A stretch of 43,427 bases of DNA from Deltaproteobacteria bacterium (GTDB lineage: Bacteria; Desulfobacterota; Desulfovibrionia; Desulfovibrionales; Desulfovibrionaceae). The first letter of the stretch is position 1. Each line of letters opens with the position of its first letter. The notes beneath the pieces are model-generated. The model was given only the letters and a program-made list of their open reading frames with translations. It was not told the origin of the DNA and made no database searches. The position numbers and the translations under genes are program-made. The stretch covers positions 1 to 43,427 of the forward strand of contig JAISBT010000202.1 in assembly GCA_031266055.1 (NCBI GenBank), read 5' to 3'. This document shows positions 8,530-21,052 of the stretch, piece by piece.

Positions 8530-8640
8530 CTAATCGTTCAGCCCCATGCCACAAGGCGGATTAAAGCTCCAAAGCCACCAGAAACCACGCCAATCGGAAG
8601 TGGTAAAAAAAATAGCGTTGACTTTTTGTGGAACTGACAT
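8530..8640 (-). CDS. trpL: trp operon leader peptide
   Basis: This 36-residue minus-strand frame is too short for most gene callers. It starts with ATG at 8640 (MSVPQKVNAIFF...) and carries four tryptophans at residues 17, 21, 22 and 24, in the order WRGFWWLW. Four Trp in eight residues, placed between a promoter-like sequence and a strong terminator hairpin upstream of trpE, is the hallmark of a ribosome-mediated attenuation leader. With scarce Trp-tRNA the ribosome would stall here and the downstream hairpin would be avoided. The ribosome site is weak (aggcgg). The stop is TAG at 8530-8532. Confidence 0.85.
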   Translation of the reverse strand: MSVPQKVNAIFFTTSDWRGFWWLWSFNPPCGMGLND

Positions 8641-8684
8641 CTGCCGCCTATGGCCTTTTCCTCTGCTGTTAATTGACTTGGTAA

Positions 8685-8713
8685 GAATTTGCACAGGTTG
8701 CAAATAATGTCAA
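8685..8713 (-). promoter_or_regulatory. Candidate trp promoter with palindromic operator
   Basis: On the minus strand a consensus -35 ttgaca (8713-8708) is followed after 17 bases by a weak -10 aaattc (8690-8685). Between them sits the inverted repeat TTGCA-N5-TGCAA (8689-8703), well placed for a repressor. The -35 overlaps the atpC stop codon, so trp transcription would start inside the end of the atp operon. The regulator is unknown. Confidence 0.5.
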
Positions 8714-9117
8714 GAAATAATATTGCAAACCCGTAAACGGCTGATCGCCCGTATTAAGGCCATTTGCGCCCTGTCCGCGTCCATGCCGGCCTCCGGATGC
8801 AGCAGGCGCTTTTCCGCCCGGTTTTTTGCTTCCAGAGCTCTCGCATGGTCGATATTTTCCGCCAGTTCAGCTCTTTCCGCCAGGATAATCACTTTGTCGC
8901 CGGATACCTCCACAAAGCCGCCGCCCACAAAAGCCGCTTTTCTCCGGCCGTCCGCGGTGTAATGCAGGGGGCCGACAGCCAGGGCCGAAAGAAAAGGCAC
9001 ATGGCCCGGAAGGACGCCAAAATCGCCGCCAACCGCGCGCGCGCCCACATATTCGACCTGCCGGCTGAGGATCAGGTTATCCGGGGTTACAATATCAAGC
9101 TGCAAGTTTTTTTCCAT
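8710..9117 (-). CDS. atpC: ATP synthase epsilon subunit
   Basis: This is the central-stalk subunit of F1, binding gamma and damping ATP hydrolysis. The 135-residue protein has the N-terminal beta-sandwich (LQLDIVTPDNLILSRQVEYV, then FGVLPGHVPFLSALAVG) and a C-terminal helical hairpin from about residue 85 rich in Ala, Glu and Arg. I chose the ATG at 9117, with ggag about ten bases upstream. An in-frame TTG at 9147 would add ten residues not typical of the family. Last gene of the atp cluster; its end overlaps the trp promoter. Confidence 0.93.
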   Translation of the reverse strand: MEKNLQLDIVTPDNLILSRQVEYVGARAVGGDFGVLPGHVPFLSALAVGPLHYTADGRRKAAFVGGGFVEVSGDKVIILAERAELAENIDHARALEAKNRAEKRLLHPEAGMDADRAQMALIRAISRLRVCNIIS

Positions 9118-9165
9118 ACACCACCGCTCCGGGTAATATTCCGTCAAAATACGGCACAGTTCGTA

Positions 9166-10824
<1,659 letters not shown>

Positions 10825-11718
10825 CTATTTCAACGCGTCGGCGCCGGAAACAATATCGATAAGCTCCCGGGTAATTGAGGCCTGCCGGTTTTTATTATAC
10901 AACAGAGTCAAATTTTTGATAATTTCATCGCAGTTGCGGGTGGCGTTATCCATAGCCGCCATTCTGGCCGCATGTTCACTGGCGGAAGTATCCAGAAGCC
11001 CACGGTAAATTTGCGCGTTGAGGTATTTGGGCAAAATCTCGGCCAAAAGCGTTTCCACATCCGGTTCATAAAGGTAATCCAGACCGGCCTGCCCCGGTTT
11101 CTCCCCGCCTCCCGTAGCCCCGCCCGCGGATTCAGGCGTTTTCATGGGCAACAGTCCGAGAGTGGTCGGCTCGTGGCGGACTGTACTCACAAATTTGGCG
11201 TAAACAAGGTACACTTCATCCAGTTTTTCTTCCAGAAAACCGTCAATCACGCTTCCGCCAATCTGGCAAGCCGCCTGAAAAGTAAAAGAAGTCAGCCCCC
11301 GGACGAAGTCAGGATTAAAATCAAAGCCGGATATTCTGATACTGTCGCGCCCTTTGCGGCCTATGCACACAAAATACACCTTACGCCCTTCATCCCGCTT
11401 CTGTCCGGCCAGCTTCAAAGCCTTTTGAGCAAGGCTGGAGTTAAAGCCGCCGCAAAGTCCGCGGTCTGAGGTGACAAGGATTATACAACAGGTTTTGGGC
11501 TCCGGCCGCACCGCCAGCAACGGATGTTCCCCGGCGCCGGCTCCGGCGGACAGGTTGGCGAGCAGTTCCTGAAATTTGTCCGCATAAGGGCGGAAACGCT
11601 CAATCCGCTGCTGGGCGCCGCGAAGCTTGGCCGAAGAAACCATGTGCATGGCTTTGGTAATCTGCTTGGTCTTGCCGACCCCGCTGATTTTCATTTTTAC
11701 ATCTTTCAGAGAAGCCAA
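10825..11718 (-). CDS. atpG: ATP synthase gamma subunit
   Basis: This is the rotor shaft of F1. The 297-residue protein shows both coiled-coil ends: SLKDVKMKISGVGKTKQITKAM at the N terminus (LRGAQQRIERFRPY follows) and ARMAAMDNATRNCDEIIKNL with LLYNKNRQASITREL at the C terminus. The central Rossmann-like part contains TSDRGLCGGFNS. A short Gly/Pro-rich insertion (SAGGATGGGEKPGQAG) lies near residue 210. The start is TTG at 11718 with a strong gagggggt site; no ATG exists at that position. Confidence 0.97.
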   Translation of the reverse strand: MASLKDVKMKISGVGKTKQITKAMHMVSSAKLRGAQQRIERFRPYADKFQELLANLSAGAGAGEHPLLAVRPEPKTCCIILVTSDRGLCGGFNSSLAQKALKLAGQKRDEGRKVYFVCIGRKGRDSIRISGFDFNPDFVRGLTSFTFQAACQIGGSVIDGFLEEKLDEVYLVYAKFVSTVRHEPTTLGLLPMKTPESAGGATGGGEKPGQAGLDYLYEPDVETLLAEILPKYLNAQIYRGLLDTSASEHAARMAAMDNATRNCDEIIKNLTLLYNKNRQASITRELIDIVSGADALK

Positions 11719-11729
11719 TGCAACCCCCT

Positions 11730-13238
11730 CTAAACCTTGAAGATGTTTTTAAAAGCCCCGAGAGCGGCGGAGAGGCTGTCTTCCAGACTCTTGTCCAGCG
11801 CTTTCTTTTCAGCAAGCGCGCTCAACACTTCCGGTTCCGAAGCTTTAAGGAAGCCCAGCAATTCTTTTTCAAACCTGCCGACTTCCTGAAGCGGCACGTC
11901 ATCCATGAATCCACGGTTGGCCGCATAAATGGAGACCACCTGCTCTTCCGCGGTCATCGGCTGATATTGCGGCTGTTTGAGCAGTTCCACCAGCCGCGCG
12001 CCGCGGTTGATTTTTTGCTGCGTGGACTTGTCCAGATCCGAACCGAACTGCGCAAAAGCGGCCAGTTCGCGGTATTGGGCCATATCCAGGCGCAAAGTGC
12101 CGGCCACCTGCTTCATGGCCTTGATTTGAGCCGCGCCGCCCACGCGGGAGACCGAAAGGCCCACGTTCACCGCCGGACGCACACCCGCGTTGAACAGGCT
12201 GGGTTCAAGGTACACCTGGCCGTCCGTAATGGAAATGACATTGGTGGGTATATAGGCGGAAACGTCTCCGGCCTGCGTTTCAATAATGGGCAGGGCCGTA
12301 AGAGAACCCCCGCCCTTGTCGTCGTTCATTTTGGCCGCGCGTTCAAGCAGACGCGAGTGCAGGTAGAAAACATCGCCCGGAAAAGCTTCCCGGCCCGGCG
12401 GGCGGCGCAGGAGCAGGGACATCTGCCTGTAGGCCGTGGCCTGCTTGGAAAGATCGTCGTAAATAATCAGGGCGTGTTTGCCGTTATCGCGGTAATATTC
12501 GGCCATGGTGCAACCGGAATATGCCGCTATGTACTGCATGGGGGCGGGATCGGCCGCGGTGGCCGAAATTATGGTGGTATACTCCATAGCCCCATATTTG
12601 GTCAGGGTATCCGCCACCAGAGCCACCGTGGATTTTTTCTGCCCTATGGCCACGTAGAAACAATGGATGTCGGTGTTTTTCTGCGCCAGGATGGCGTCAA
12701 TACACACCGCGGTTTTGCCGGTCTGCCTGTCGCCGATGATAAGCTCGCGCTGCCCCCGGCCGATGGGCGTCATGGAGTCAATGGCCTTTATGCCGGTGGG
12801 CATCGGCTCATGCACGGATTTCCGCGCGACAATGCCGGGAGCTTTGATTTCCACCGGGCGGGTTTCCGAAGCGTCCACAGGCCCGCGTCCGTCCAGCGGC
12901 TGCCCCAGCGGGTCGAGCACGCGCCCCATAACCGCTTCGCCCACGGGAACGGAAAAGATTTTACCCGTGCGTTTAACCGTATCGCCCTCTTTAATGCCGA
13001 CGTCCGAACCCAGCAAGGCCACGCCCACATTGCCTTCTTCCAGGTTAAGCACCATGCCCATGACGCCGCCGGGAAACTCCAGCAGTTCCATGGACATCGC
13101 GTTCTGTACCCCGTGGACGCGGGCGATGCCGTCACCCACATAAAGCACCGTGCCGGTCTCGCTCATTTCCACGCGCAGATCGAAGTTTTCGATCTGCTGC
13201 TCAATGATTTTGCTGATTTCTTCGACTTTTATCTGCAT
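11730..13238 (-). CDS. atpA: ATP synthase alpha subunit
   Basis: This is the non-catalytic nucleotide-binding subunit of F1, 502 residues. The P-loop GDRQTGKT is at 169-176 and the Walker B strand reads [10 protein letters not shown]. The family signature [14 protein letters not shown] contains the arginine finger that completes the beta active site. The N terminus ([16 protein letters not shown]) is the amphipathic segment that binds the delta subunit. ATG at 13238 lies four bases after the atpH stop, and the gene runs to 11 bases before the atpG start. Confidence 0.98.
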   Translation of the reverse strand: MQIKVEEISKIIEQQIENFDLRVEMSETGTVLYVGDGIARVHGVQNAMSMELLEFPGGVMGMVLNLEEGNVGVALLGSDVGIKEGDTVKRTGKIFSVPVGEAVMGRVLDPLGQPLDGRGPVDASETRPVEIKAPGIVARKSVHEPMPTGIKAIDSMTPIGRGQRELIIGDRQTGKTAVCIDAILAQKNTDIHCFYVAIGQKKSTVALVADTLTKYGAMEYTTIISATAADPAPMQYIAAYSGCTMAEYYRDNGKHALIIYDDLSKQATAYRQMSLLLRRPPGREAFPGDVFYLHSRLLERAAKMNDDKGGGSLTALPIIETQAGDVSAYIPTNVISITDGQVYLEPSLFNAGVRPAVNVGLSVSRVGGAAQIKAMKQVAGTLRLDMAQYRELAAFAQFGSDLDKSTQQKINRGARLVELLKQPQYQPMTAEEQVVSIYAANRGFMDDVPLQEVGRFEKELLGFLKASEPEVLSALAEKKALDKSLEDSLSAALGAFKNIFKV

Positions 13239-13242
13239 GGTT

Positions 13243-13794
13243 CTACATACCCCTCTTGATATTATCCTTCAGAAAGGAAAGCTGCGCCCGCAAACTGGCA
13301 TCCAGAACCCGATCCCCGACCCGCAGGATAATTCCGCCCAAAATGTCGGGATCAACCGAGCAGATCAGATCCAGACTGCGCCCAGCCTGTTTTTCCAGCC
13401 GCTCAAGCACGGCGGCGCGTTCATCCCCGGCTATTTCCACAGCGGTGATAAGCTCCCCGTGCAGCACTCCTTTTTCCGTATCCAACAGTTCTTTAAAAAA
13501 ACGCGCAATCTCGGAAAGATTTTCCAGACGTCCCCTTTCCGCAAGCAGTTCAATAAAATTAAACGTGTACTTATCCGCTTCCAGGCCGCTCAAAATTTTC
13601 CGCATGACCAGGGACTTTTCCGTCGCTGAAAAAAGCGGACTCCTGCATAACTCCGTCAGTTGCGGAGAATTTTTCAGAACAAGCGCCAGCTCCTCAAGAT
13701 CGGCTCCGAATTTTTCCAGTTTCGGCAAGCCCTGTTTGCGCCCGAGAGAAAAAAAAGCCCCGGCATACCTGTGCGCGGCAAAACCTCCGTTCAA
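13243..13794 (-). CDS. atpH: ATP synthase delta subunit
   Basis: This is the stator subunit joining F1 alpha to the b/b' stalk. The 183-residue protein has an OSCP-type helical N-terminal domain ([17 protein letters not shown]) and the C-terminal signature [25 protein letters not shown]. The start codon appears to be TTG at 13794, overlapping the atpF stop as TTGA, which implies translational coupling. Confidence 0.94.
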   Translation of the reverse strand: MNGGFAAHRYAGAFFSLGRKQGLPKLEKFGADLEELALVLKNSPQLTELCRSPLFSATEKSLVMRKILSGLEADKYTFNFIELLAERGRLENLSEIARFFKELLDTEKGVLHGELITAVEIAGDERAAVLERLEKQAGRSLDLICSVDPDILGGIILRVGDRVLDASLRAQLSFLKDNIKRGM

Positions 13795-14348
13795 TTAAGC
13801 ACCACCTTGGTTAAGCTTTTATCAATCAATTTTTTATGCCCGGGCATATCCAAACGCTGGAGCAGAAGTTTTTGCGCCGCATCCATAATTTCTTCCGCAA
13901 GCTCCCTGCGCATTTCCTCCACGGCCTTATCCGCCTCGCTTTGGGCGGTGGCCTTGGCCTGGGCTATAATTTGCCTGGCTGTTCTTTCAGCTTTGACGAT
14001 TATTTCAGATTTGAGCGCCTCGCCCTGGGCCCGATATTCGGCAATAATATTCTGTCTGTCCCTGTCCAGGCTGGAAATCTGCTCTTCCACCTGCTTCACC
14101 CGGTGCAGAGCTTTGCTTCTGGCTTCCTCCAGCGCCGCGAGTTCATTCTTGATGCTCTCGGTGCGCCCTTTGAAAAAAGCTTTAATTTTGGCGCCCCATA
14201 TATGACAGACCAGGGCGACAAAAAGAATGACATTACCTGTTCTGAAAGCAAAATCCACATACTGGCTGTGCGAACCGCGCCCGGCTACCACCGCCAGGAC
14301 GCAAATGGCCCCGATAAGCAGACAGGTTATTTTAAAACGGGAACGCAA
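13791..14348 (-). CDS. atpF: ATP synthase b subunit
   Basis: This is one of the two peripheral-stalk subunits. The 185-residue protein has an N-terminal hydrophobic stretch of about residues 8-22, a second one at about 35-50 (GNVILFVALVCHIWG), then a long charged helix (ALEEARSKALHRVKQVEEQI...) for dimerisation. The first segment may be a signal peptide, as in other delta-proteobacterial b subunits. Start is TTG at 14348, seven bases after agggaggg; an ATG at 14355 is out of frame. Confidence 0.9.
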   Translation of the reverse strand: MRSRFKITCLLIGAICVLAVVAGRGSHSQYVDFAFRTGNVILFVALVCHIWGAKIKAFFKGRTESIKNELAALEEARSKALHRVKQVEEQISSLDRDRQNIIAEYRAQGEALKSEIIVKAERTARQIIAQAKATAQSEADKAVEEMRRELAEEIMDAAQKLLLQRLDMPGHKKLIDKSLTKVVLN

Positions 14349-14525
14349 CGCTCATCCCTCCCTAAGGCAATTTAACGCGGTGCCCGCCGCCGGAGCATTT
14401 CAACATTTTCAATGTTAAAATGCTCCAGGTGTAATTTAATAAGAAAAGCCGCGCGACGACCTCGCGGCGGGAGTTTGCGGGCAAACCCCCGCGAAACGAA
14501 CAGGCATTTTCAATGTTAAAATGCC
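14349..14525. repeat. b'-b gap with palindromic repeats
   Basis: Two palindromes of one family bracket the gap. The sequence at 14392-14426 reads ggagcatttcaacattttc and continues as its own mirror (stem catttcaacatt with aatgttaaaatg). The other, at 14503-14525, is ggcattttcaatgttaaaatgcc. The second ends exactly at the atpF' stop codon. The first recurs at 31518-31550. A further hairpin with gggagtttgcggg and gcaaacccccgc lies at 14470-14492. There is no gene apart from the atpF ribosome site at 14356-14363. Confidence 0.75.
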
Positions 14526-14948
14526 CTAGCCCAGAAGCCGCGCGACAACCCTGGCGGACATGCTTTCGATCCGGCCGCGCAGAATCAGCCGCGCCTCCGC
14601 AAGTTCACGCTCGACATCCCGGCGCGATTTTTGCGCAATGCCCTGAGCTTCGTTTTGGGCGGAACCAAGAATGCTTTGTTCCGCGTCAAGGCCCTGCAGA
14701 CGAATCAGCTCTTTTTGTTCCCCGGCTTTGTTCCTTGCCGCCGCAAGCTCCGCAGCGTAGTTTTTCAGACGCATATCGGAAGCGCCGTTAAATTTTTCGG
14801 CTTCCGCAATAAATCCATGCAGACGCTCCCGCCGCTCCGCAAGTATTTTGCGGACAGGGCGAATCAGAACCAGATTCAAAACGAAAATCGCCACCAGGAA
14901 ATTCACTATCTGAATCAAAAAAGTTATGTCCAGATTTACACTGACCAT
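14526..14948 (-). CDS. atpF': ATP synthase b' subunit
   Basis: This is the second peripheral-stalk subunit, forming a b/b' heterodimer with the product of the next gene. The 140-residue protein has one N-terminal membrane helix (LDITFLIQIVNFLVAIFVLN) followed by the conserved LIRPVRKILAERRERLHGF and a continuous charged helix. It starts with ATG at 14948 after gagagg. As in other Desulfovibrio-type clusters, the membrane a and c subunit genes are absent and must lie elsewhere. Confidence 0.9.
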   Translation of the reverse strand: MVSVNLDITFLIQIVNFLVAIFVLNLVLIRPVRKILAERRERLHGFIAEAEKFNGASDMRLKNYAAELAAARNKAGEQKELIRLQGLDAEQSILGSAQNEAQGIAQKSRRDVERELAEARLILRGRIESMSARVVARLLG

Positions 14949-14963
14949 GCCTGAACCTCTCTG

Positions 14964-15356
14964 TCAATTGACATTGGAGGAAGCGCAAAGATTTTCCTCA
15001 ATGCTGAGTTGCATCTCGTCAGGTATGGGGCCCTGCGTCATATGTACTTTACCCTGCAAGGCCGCCCCTTCTTCCATAGCCAGAACCGGAGTGACGATGT
15101 TTCCGGTGAGGTGGGCCGTTTTATGCATAACGGTTTTTTTGCCTACAATGATGTCGCCTTCAAGGGTTCCGCTCAAAATAAGCTGGGAAACCTGGATTTT
15201 ACCCTGCACCTTGGCCTCTTTGCCCAAAATCAAAGTGCCTTCGGATTTTATCTCGCCCTTGTACTCACCGTCAATACGCACTGTTCCCAAAAAAGAAAGC
15301 TGCCCCTGGTAGGCGGTTCCTGCTCCGAGATAAGCGTTAAATTCTTCCTTGCTCAT
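14964..15356 (-). CDS. Bactofilin (polymer-forming cytoskeletal protein)
   Basis: This is a 130-residue bactofilin (DUF583). The core from about residues 15-110 is a right-handed beta-helix built from short repeats such as GTVRIDGEYKGEIKSEGTL, LILGKEAKVQGKIQ and LILSGTLEGDIIVG. Bactofilins self-assemble without nucleotide into filaments or patches at the membrane. I start it at ATG 15356 (MSKEEFN), with tggagc upstream; an in-frame extension to 15398 is less likely. It sits between rodA and the atp genes, so it may be co-transcribed with the rod-shape genes. Confidence 0.92.
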   Translation of the reverse strand: MSKEEFNAYLGAGTAYQGQLSFLGTVRIDGEYKGEIKSEGTLILGKEAKVQGKIQVSQLILSGTLEGDIIVGKKTVMHKTAHLTGNIVTPVLAMEEGAALQGKVHMTQGPIPDEMQLSIEENLCASSNVN

Positions 15357-15394
15357 TGACTTGCTCCATAAATTAAAGAAACGCAACGCTGCTT

Positions 15395-16525
15395 TCACGC
15401 GGCTTTAAACACAAAACGCCGCATGGACACGCTGAGTACAATACCCAACAAACTGAAGTTAACTACCATGGCCGTGCCGCCGTGACTGAAAAACGGCAGG
15501 GGCACCCCCACAACCGGGAGCATCCCCGCCACCATACCTATATTTATAAAAATTTGCCAAAAAAAAGAAAAGAAAACTCCCGCGCATAAATAACTGCCGA
15601 ACCGATCTTTGGCATTTGCAGCCGTCGCGCAAATACTTAGCAAAAATAATGAAAATAATCCAACTAATAAAACAATGCCCGCAAAACCGTGTTCTTCGCC
15701 CAAAACAGCAATAGCGTAATCTGTATGCCTTTCAGGGATATAATTCAAATTGTTTTGCGGGCCCTCCATCCAGCCCTTCCCCCACAATTGCCCCGAACCT
15801 ATGGCGATGAGCGCCTGGTTCCTCTGGTACATGGCGTCCTGCGAGGCTGCGGAAGGGTTTATAAAGTTGACTATGCGCTGCTGCTGGTATGGCTTGAGGT
15901 TCGGGTACACCGCCTTCCACAGGAAAAAAGGGCTTAACAGCAGGAGGCAAAGAACAACTTTGACAATGGAAGACTTAAGGCCGCGAAAGATAATCATTCC
16001 GCCGAGAATGGCCAGAATAATCACGGCGGTTCCCAGATCCGGCTGGATAAAAACAATCAGGCAGGGTAAAAGGCCGACCGCGCAAACCTTGATGAAATCT
16101 TTCCAGCCCAGGGAACCCCGCCCTGTGGAAAGCAATTTGGCCGCCAAAACCATTACGCTTATTTTCGCCAGTTCGCTGGGCTGAAATCTGATTCCGAACA
16201 AGGGAATCCACCGGACAGCGCCCTTTACTTCCCGGCCGAAAAAAGGCACCAGCAAAAGCAGAATTATCGAACAAACAAAAAACGGCACGGCCATTCTTTC
16301 CAGCCTGCGATAATCGAAGGCCATGGCAAAAACCATACAGAGGAGGCCAAGACCGGCAAAACCAAGCTGCCGGGTGTAGTAATACTCGATATCAACGCCG
16401 TATTCTCCACGCGTGGCGCAGGCGGAATATAAATTGACCAGGCCGAAAATCACCAGCAGCGCCGTCAGAATAATCAGACCCCAGTTAGCGTGCCATATCC
16501 GGCTTTTTTCCGTTAGTTGCGTCAT
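15395..16525 (-). CDS. rodA: Rod-shape SEDS peptidoglycan polymerase RodA
   Basis: RodA is the SEDS-family glycosyltransferase that polymerises lipid II along the side wall together with PBP2. The 376-residue protein has about ten membrane helices. Family landmarks are VKGAVRWIPLFGIRFQPSELAKI, LIVFIQPDLGTAVII, the loop with NLNYIPERHTDYAIAVLGEE, and the C-terminal GVPLPFFSHGGTAM. ATG at 16525 lies 20 bases after the mrdA stop. RodA rather than FtsW is supported by its place behind mreBCD and mrdA. Confidence 0.95.
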   Translation of the reverse strand: MTQLTEKSRIWHANWGLIILTALLVIFGLVNLYSACATRGEYGVDIEYYYTRQLGFAGLGLLCMVFAMAFDYRRLERMAVPFFVCSIILLLLVPFFGREVKGAVRWIPLFGIRFQPSELAKISVMVLAAKLLSTGRGSLGWKDFIKVCAVGLLPCLIVFIQPDLGTAVIILAILGGMIIFRGLKSSIVKVVLCLLLLSPFFLWKAVYPNLKPYQQQRIVNFINPSAASQDAMYQRNQALIAIGSGQLWGKGWMEGPQNNLNYIPERHTDYAIAVLGEEHGFAGIVLLVGLFSLFLLSICATAANAKDRFGSYLCAGVFFSFFWQIFINIGMVAGMLPVVGVPLPFFSHGGTAMVVNFSLLGIVLSVSMRRFVFKAA

Positions 16526-16544
16526 ATATTTTTAAAACCGGCCG

Positions 16545-18440
16545 CTACATTTTCCGCCAAGCCGCCGCGGCCTTCAGAATTTCTTCCTCCCTGGCCGACC
16601 CCTGCCTTTCCGTAACCGGCGCGTAGGGGAACTCCGTTTCCCGGCCGGGCGCTATTCTCGCGCCGCCAAACAAATACTCGTATATCTCCGCGGTTATCGG
16701 GCCGGCCGTGGAGCTTCCGCCTCCTCCATGTTCCACCATAACCGCTACCACGTATTTTTGTCCACCTTTTACGCCCCAGGAAACCATCCAGGCATGATCG
16801 CGGTACTCATAGGGCATGTCGCCCGCCCGCACCCGCACCTCTCCAAGGCGTATGACCTGGGCGGTTCCGGTTTTACCGCCGATGACCGCATCGGAACGGC
16901 GTATCCTCCTGGCTGTTCCACGCGGTGAATCCACGGTTTGGCGCATGGCCTCAACAATAAAATTACGGTGTTTTTCCAGCAGGGGCAGTTGGCCCGTCAC
17001 CTCCGGTTCAGCGGCGTCAAGCAAAAGCGGCCGCATGAGCTTGCCTCCGTTCAGCAAAGCGCCGACATATACCGCCATCTGCATGGGCGTGACCAGGGTA
17101 AACCCCTGTCCGATGGAAGTATTGAAAGTTTCGCCCCTCTGCCAATATGGTTCAGAGGCGACATTGGCCATTTTCCATTCCTTGCCCGGCACCAGGCCCG
17201 GTTTTTCATAAGGAAGATTTATTCCGGTAAGCCGACCGAAGCCGCTGGCATACGCCGCGGCGGTAATACGCTCAATGCCCGCGCGATCACCCATCAAATA
17301 AAAATAGCTGTCGCACGATTCCACAATGGAACCGAGCATGTTTATTTTGCCGTGTCCGCCCCTTTTCCAGCAACGGAAAGACTGGTTGCCCAGCTTCACT
17401 TCTCCGGTGCAAACGACGGATTCAGCCGGGTCAACCCCCATGGAGAGCAAAAGCCCGGCCATGACCAGCTTCCAGGTGGAACCCGGCGGGTACACGCTCT
17501 GAATAACCCGGTTGTGCAGGGGGTGCCTGAGATCGTCGCGCAGCTTGCTCCATTCGGCTCCGCTCAATCTGGAGGTAAAAATATTGTTGTCATAAGAAGG
17601 CGCGGTCACCAAAGCCCGCAGTTTTCCGGTATCCGGCTCCATGATGATGACGCAGCCGGCGTTGTCGCCCAAGGCCCGGGCCGCGGCCGCCTGGAGATTC
17701 AAATCCAGCGAAAGGTGTATATTTTCGCCTCCGCCGGGGTTAAACTGAACGTTTCTTAAAAGCTGGCGGCCGTGTACATTTACTTCGGCGGAACTGAGCC
17801 CCTTGCGCCCGCGCAGGCGATCTTCCAGAATGACTTCCAGACCCTGTTTGCCGACCGTGTCGCCAATGGAAAGCTCCGCGTATTTTTTATGATCGTCGTC
17901 ACTGGCGATGGAAACATAGCCCAGCACATGGGCGAAAAGACTCCCGTGGGTATAGTAGCGGCGCTGGCGGGAAAGCACGACCACGCCCGGCCAGTTGACT
18001 TTCTGGCTCTCGATTAAAGCCAGCTGATAAAAATCTATGCTGGGCACCAGAATGAGCGGATCAAACTTTTTAGTTTTATCTTTTGCCTGATCATAAGCGC
18101 TTTGAATGACGGAAAGAGAAGTATCCGTCCACTTGCTCACCTGCGCAAGGGTCGCGGGCACATCGCCGCAGTCTTCCAGGATAACGGCCACGGAATAAGC
18201 CGGGCTGTTTTCCGCCAGAATAACGCCGTTGACATCTGAAATCAGCCCGCGATTGGCCGGAATCCGCTCGCTTTTCCAACGGTTGGCATAAGCTCTTTTT
18301 TCATAATATTCGCCGCGTAAAACCTGCAAATACCAGAAGCGCAGCACCAGGGCGCACAAAAGAAACAGCGCCGTCGCCTGCAAAAGCGGTATGCCGTGCC
18401 TGGACGGCTGGTTGCTGTCCGATTCAACTACAATACGCAT
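16545..18440 (-). CDS. mrdA: Penicillin-binding protein 2, peptidoglycan transpeptidase
   Basis: This class B PBP cross-links side-wall peptidoglycan with RodA. Of its 631 residues, about 18-40 form the single membrane anchor, followed by the pedestal and PBP dimer domain (NRWKSERIPANRGLISDVNG). The transpeptidase domain has nucleophile Ser321 in STWK, the SxN-equivalent SCD at 375-377, and KTG at 523-525. Its start codon directly follows the mreD stop (tgaatg), a sign of coupled translation. Confidence 0.96.
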   Translation of the reverse strand: MRIVVESDSNQPSRHGIPLLQATALFLLCALVLRFWYLQVLRGEYYEKRAYANRWKSERIPANRGLISDVNGVILAENSPAYSVAVILEDCGDVPATLAQVSKWTDTSLSVIQSAYDQAKDKTKKFDPLILVPSIDFYQLALIESQKVNWPGVVVLSRQRRYYTHGSLFAHVLGYVSIASDDDHKKYAELSIGDTVGKQGLEVILEDRLRGRKGLSSAEVNVHGRQLLRNVQFNPGGGENIHLSLDLNLQAAAARALGDNAGCVIIMEPDTGKLRALVTAPSYDNNIFTSRLSGAEWSKLRDDLRHPLHNRVIQSVYPPGSTWKLVMAGLLLSMGVDPAESVVCTGEVKLGNQSFRCWKRGGHGKINMLGSIVESCDSYFYLMGDRAGIERITAAAYASGFGRLTGINLPYEKPGLVPGKEWKMANVASEPYWQRGETFNTSIGQGFTLVTPMQMAVYVGALLNGGKLMRPLLLDAAEPEVTGQLPLLEKHRNFIVEAMRQTVDSPRGTARRIRRSDAVIGGKTGTAQVIRLGEVRVRAGDMPYEYRDHAWMVSWGVKGGQKYVVAVMVEHGGGGSSTAGPITAEIYEYLFGGARIAPGRETEFPYAPVTERQGSAREEEILKAAAAWRKM

Positions 18441-18911
18441 TCAGTCCGCCTCGCCGCAAAACTTATGGCGGCTATATCCGCTCACCGCCCAGATAACCGG
18501 GGTAAACACGGCCTGTGCCGCGCACTGCCACCAGAGGGCCTGGGTATCCAGGGGCAGCGGCTGCAAAGCGCCCATGCCCAAAAACATGAACAACCGGCCA
18601 ATCCCCAGGGCAAGAGATAAAATCATGATGAAAAAGCGGTTCTCGGCCATGAAAAACCAGCCGCCCATATAAAAAAAACTGAATACCAGACCGTACCAGA
18701 TAATGGACGCTCCGAAGGGCAGCGTTCCGCAACCCTCCTGCAGCACAATGCAGACCAGAAGAAACAGTATGGATTGCTGTCTGTTGCGCTCCTGCATGCA
18801 GATGATCAGCCCGGGCGCCAGGGCGTCCAGGCCGGGCGCAAATTTTTGCAGCCAGATCGCCGCGAAAATGTAGAAAATCCACCAGATAAAATTGCGCATG
18901 ACAATCTTCAC
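18441..18911 (-). CDS. mreD: Rod-shape-determining protein MreD
   Basis: A 156-residue membrane protein with about five predicted helices, placed between mreC and mrdA where mreD always sits. Sequence support for the family is weak, as is normal for MreD, but features such as EGCGTLPFGASIIWYGLVF in the middle fit the family pattern. Start is GTG at 18911, overlapping the spacer after the mreC stop; an ATG at 18899 is the alternative. It works with MreC in linking MreB to the wall synthases. Confidence 0.85.
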   Translation of the reverse strand: MKIVMRNFIWWIFYIFAAIWLQKFAPGLDALAPGLIICMQERNRQQSILFLLVCIVLQEGCGTLPFGASIIWYGLVFSFFYMGGWFFMAENRFFIMILSLALGIGRLFMFLGMGALQPLPLDTQALWWQCAAQAVFTPVIWAVSGYSRHKFCGEAD

Positions 18912-18912
18912 G

Positions 18913-21044
<2,132 letters not shown>

Positions 21045-21052
<8 letters not shown>

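Noticed and set aside
11718-13259. Plus-strand open frame of 513 residues
   Set aside because: It lies entirely antisense to atpA, which has all family motifs. The translated text is low-complexity His/Arg/Gly-rich, as expected from the shadow of a GC-rich gene.
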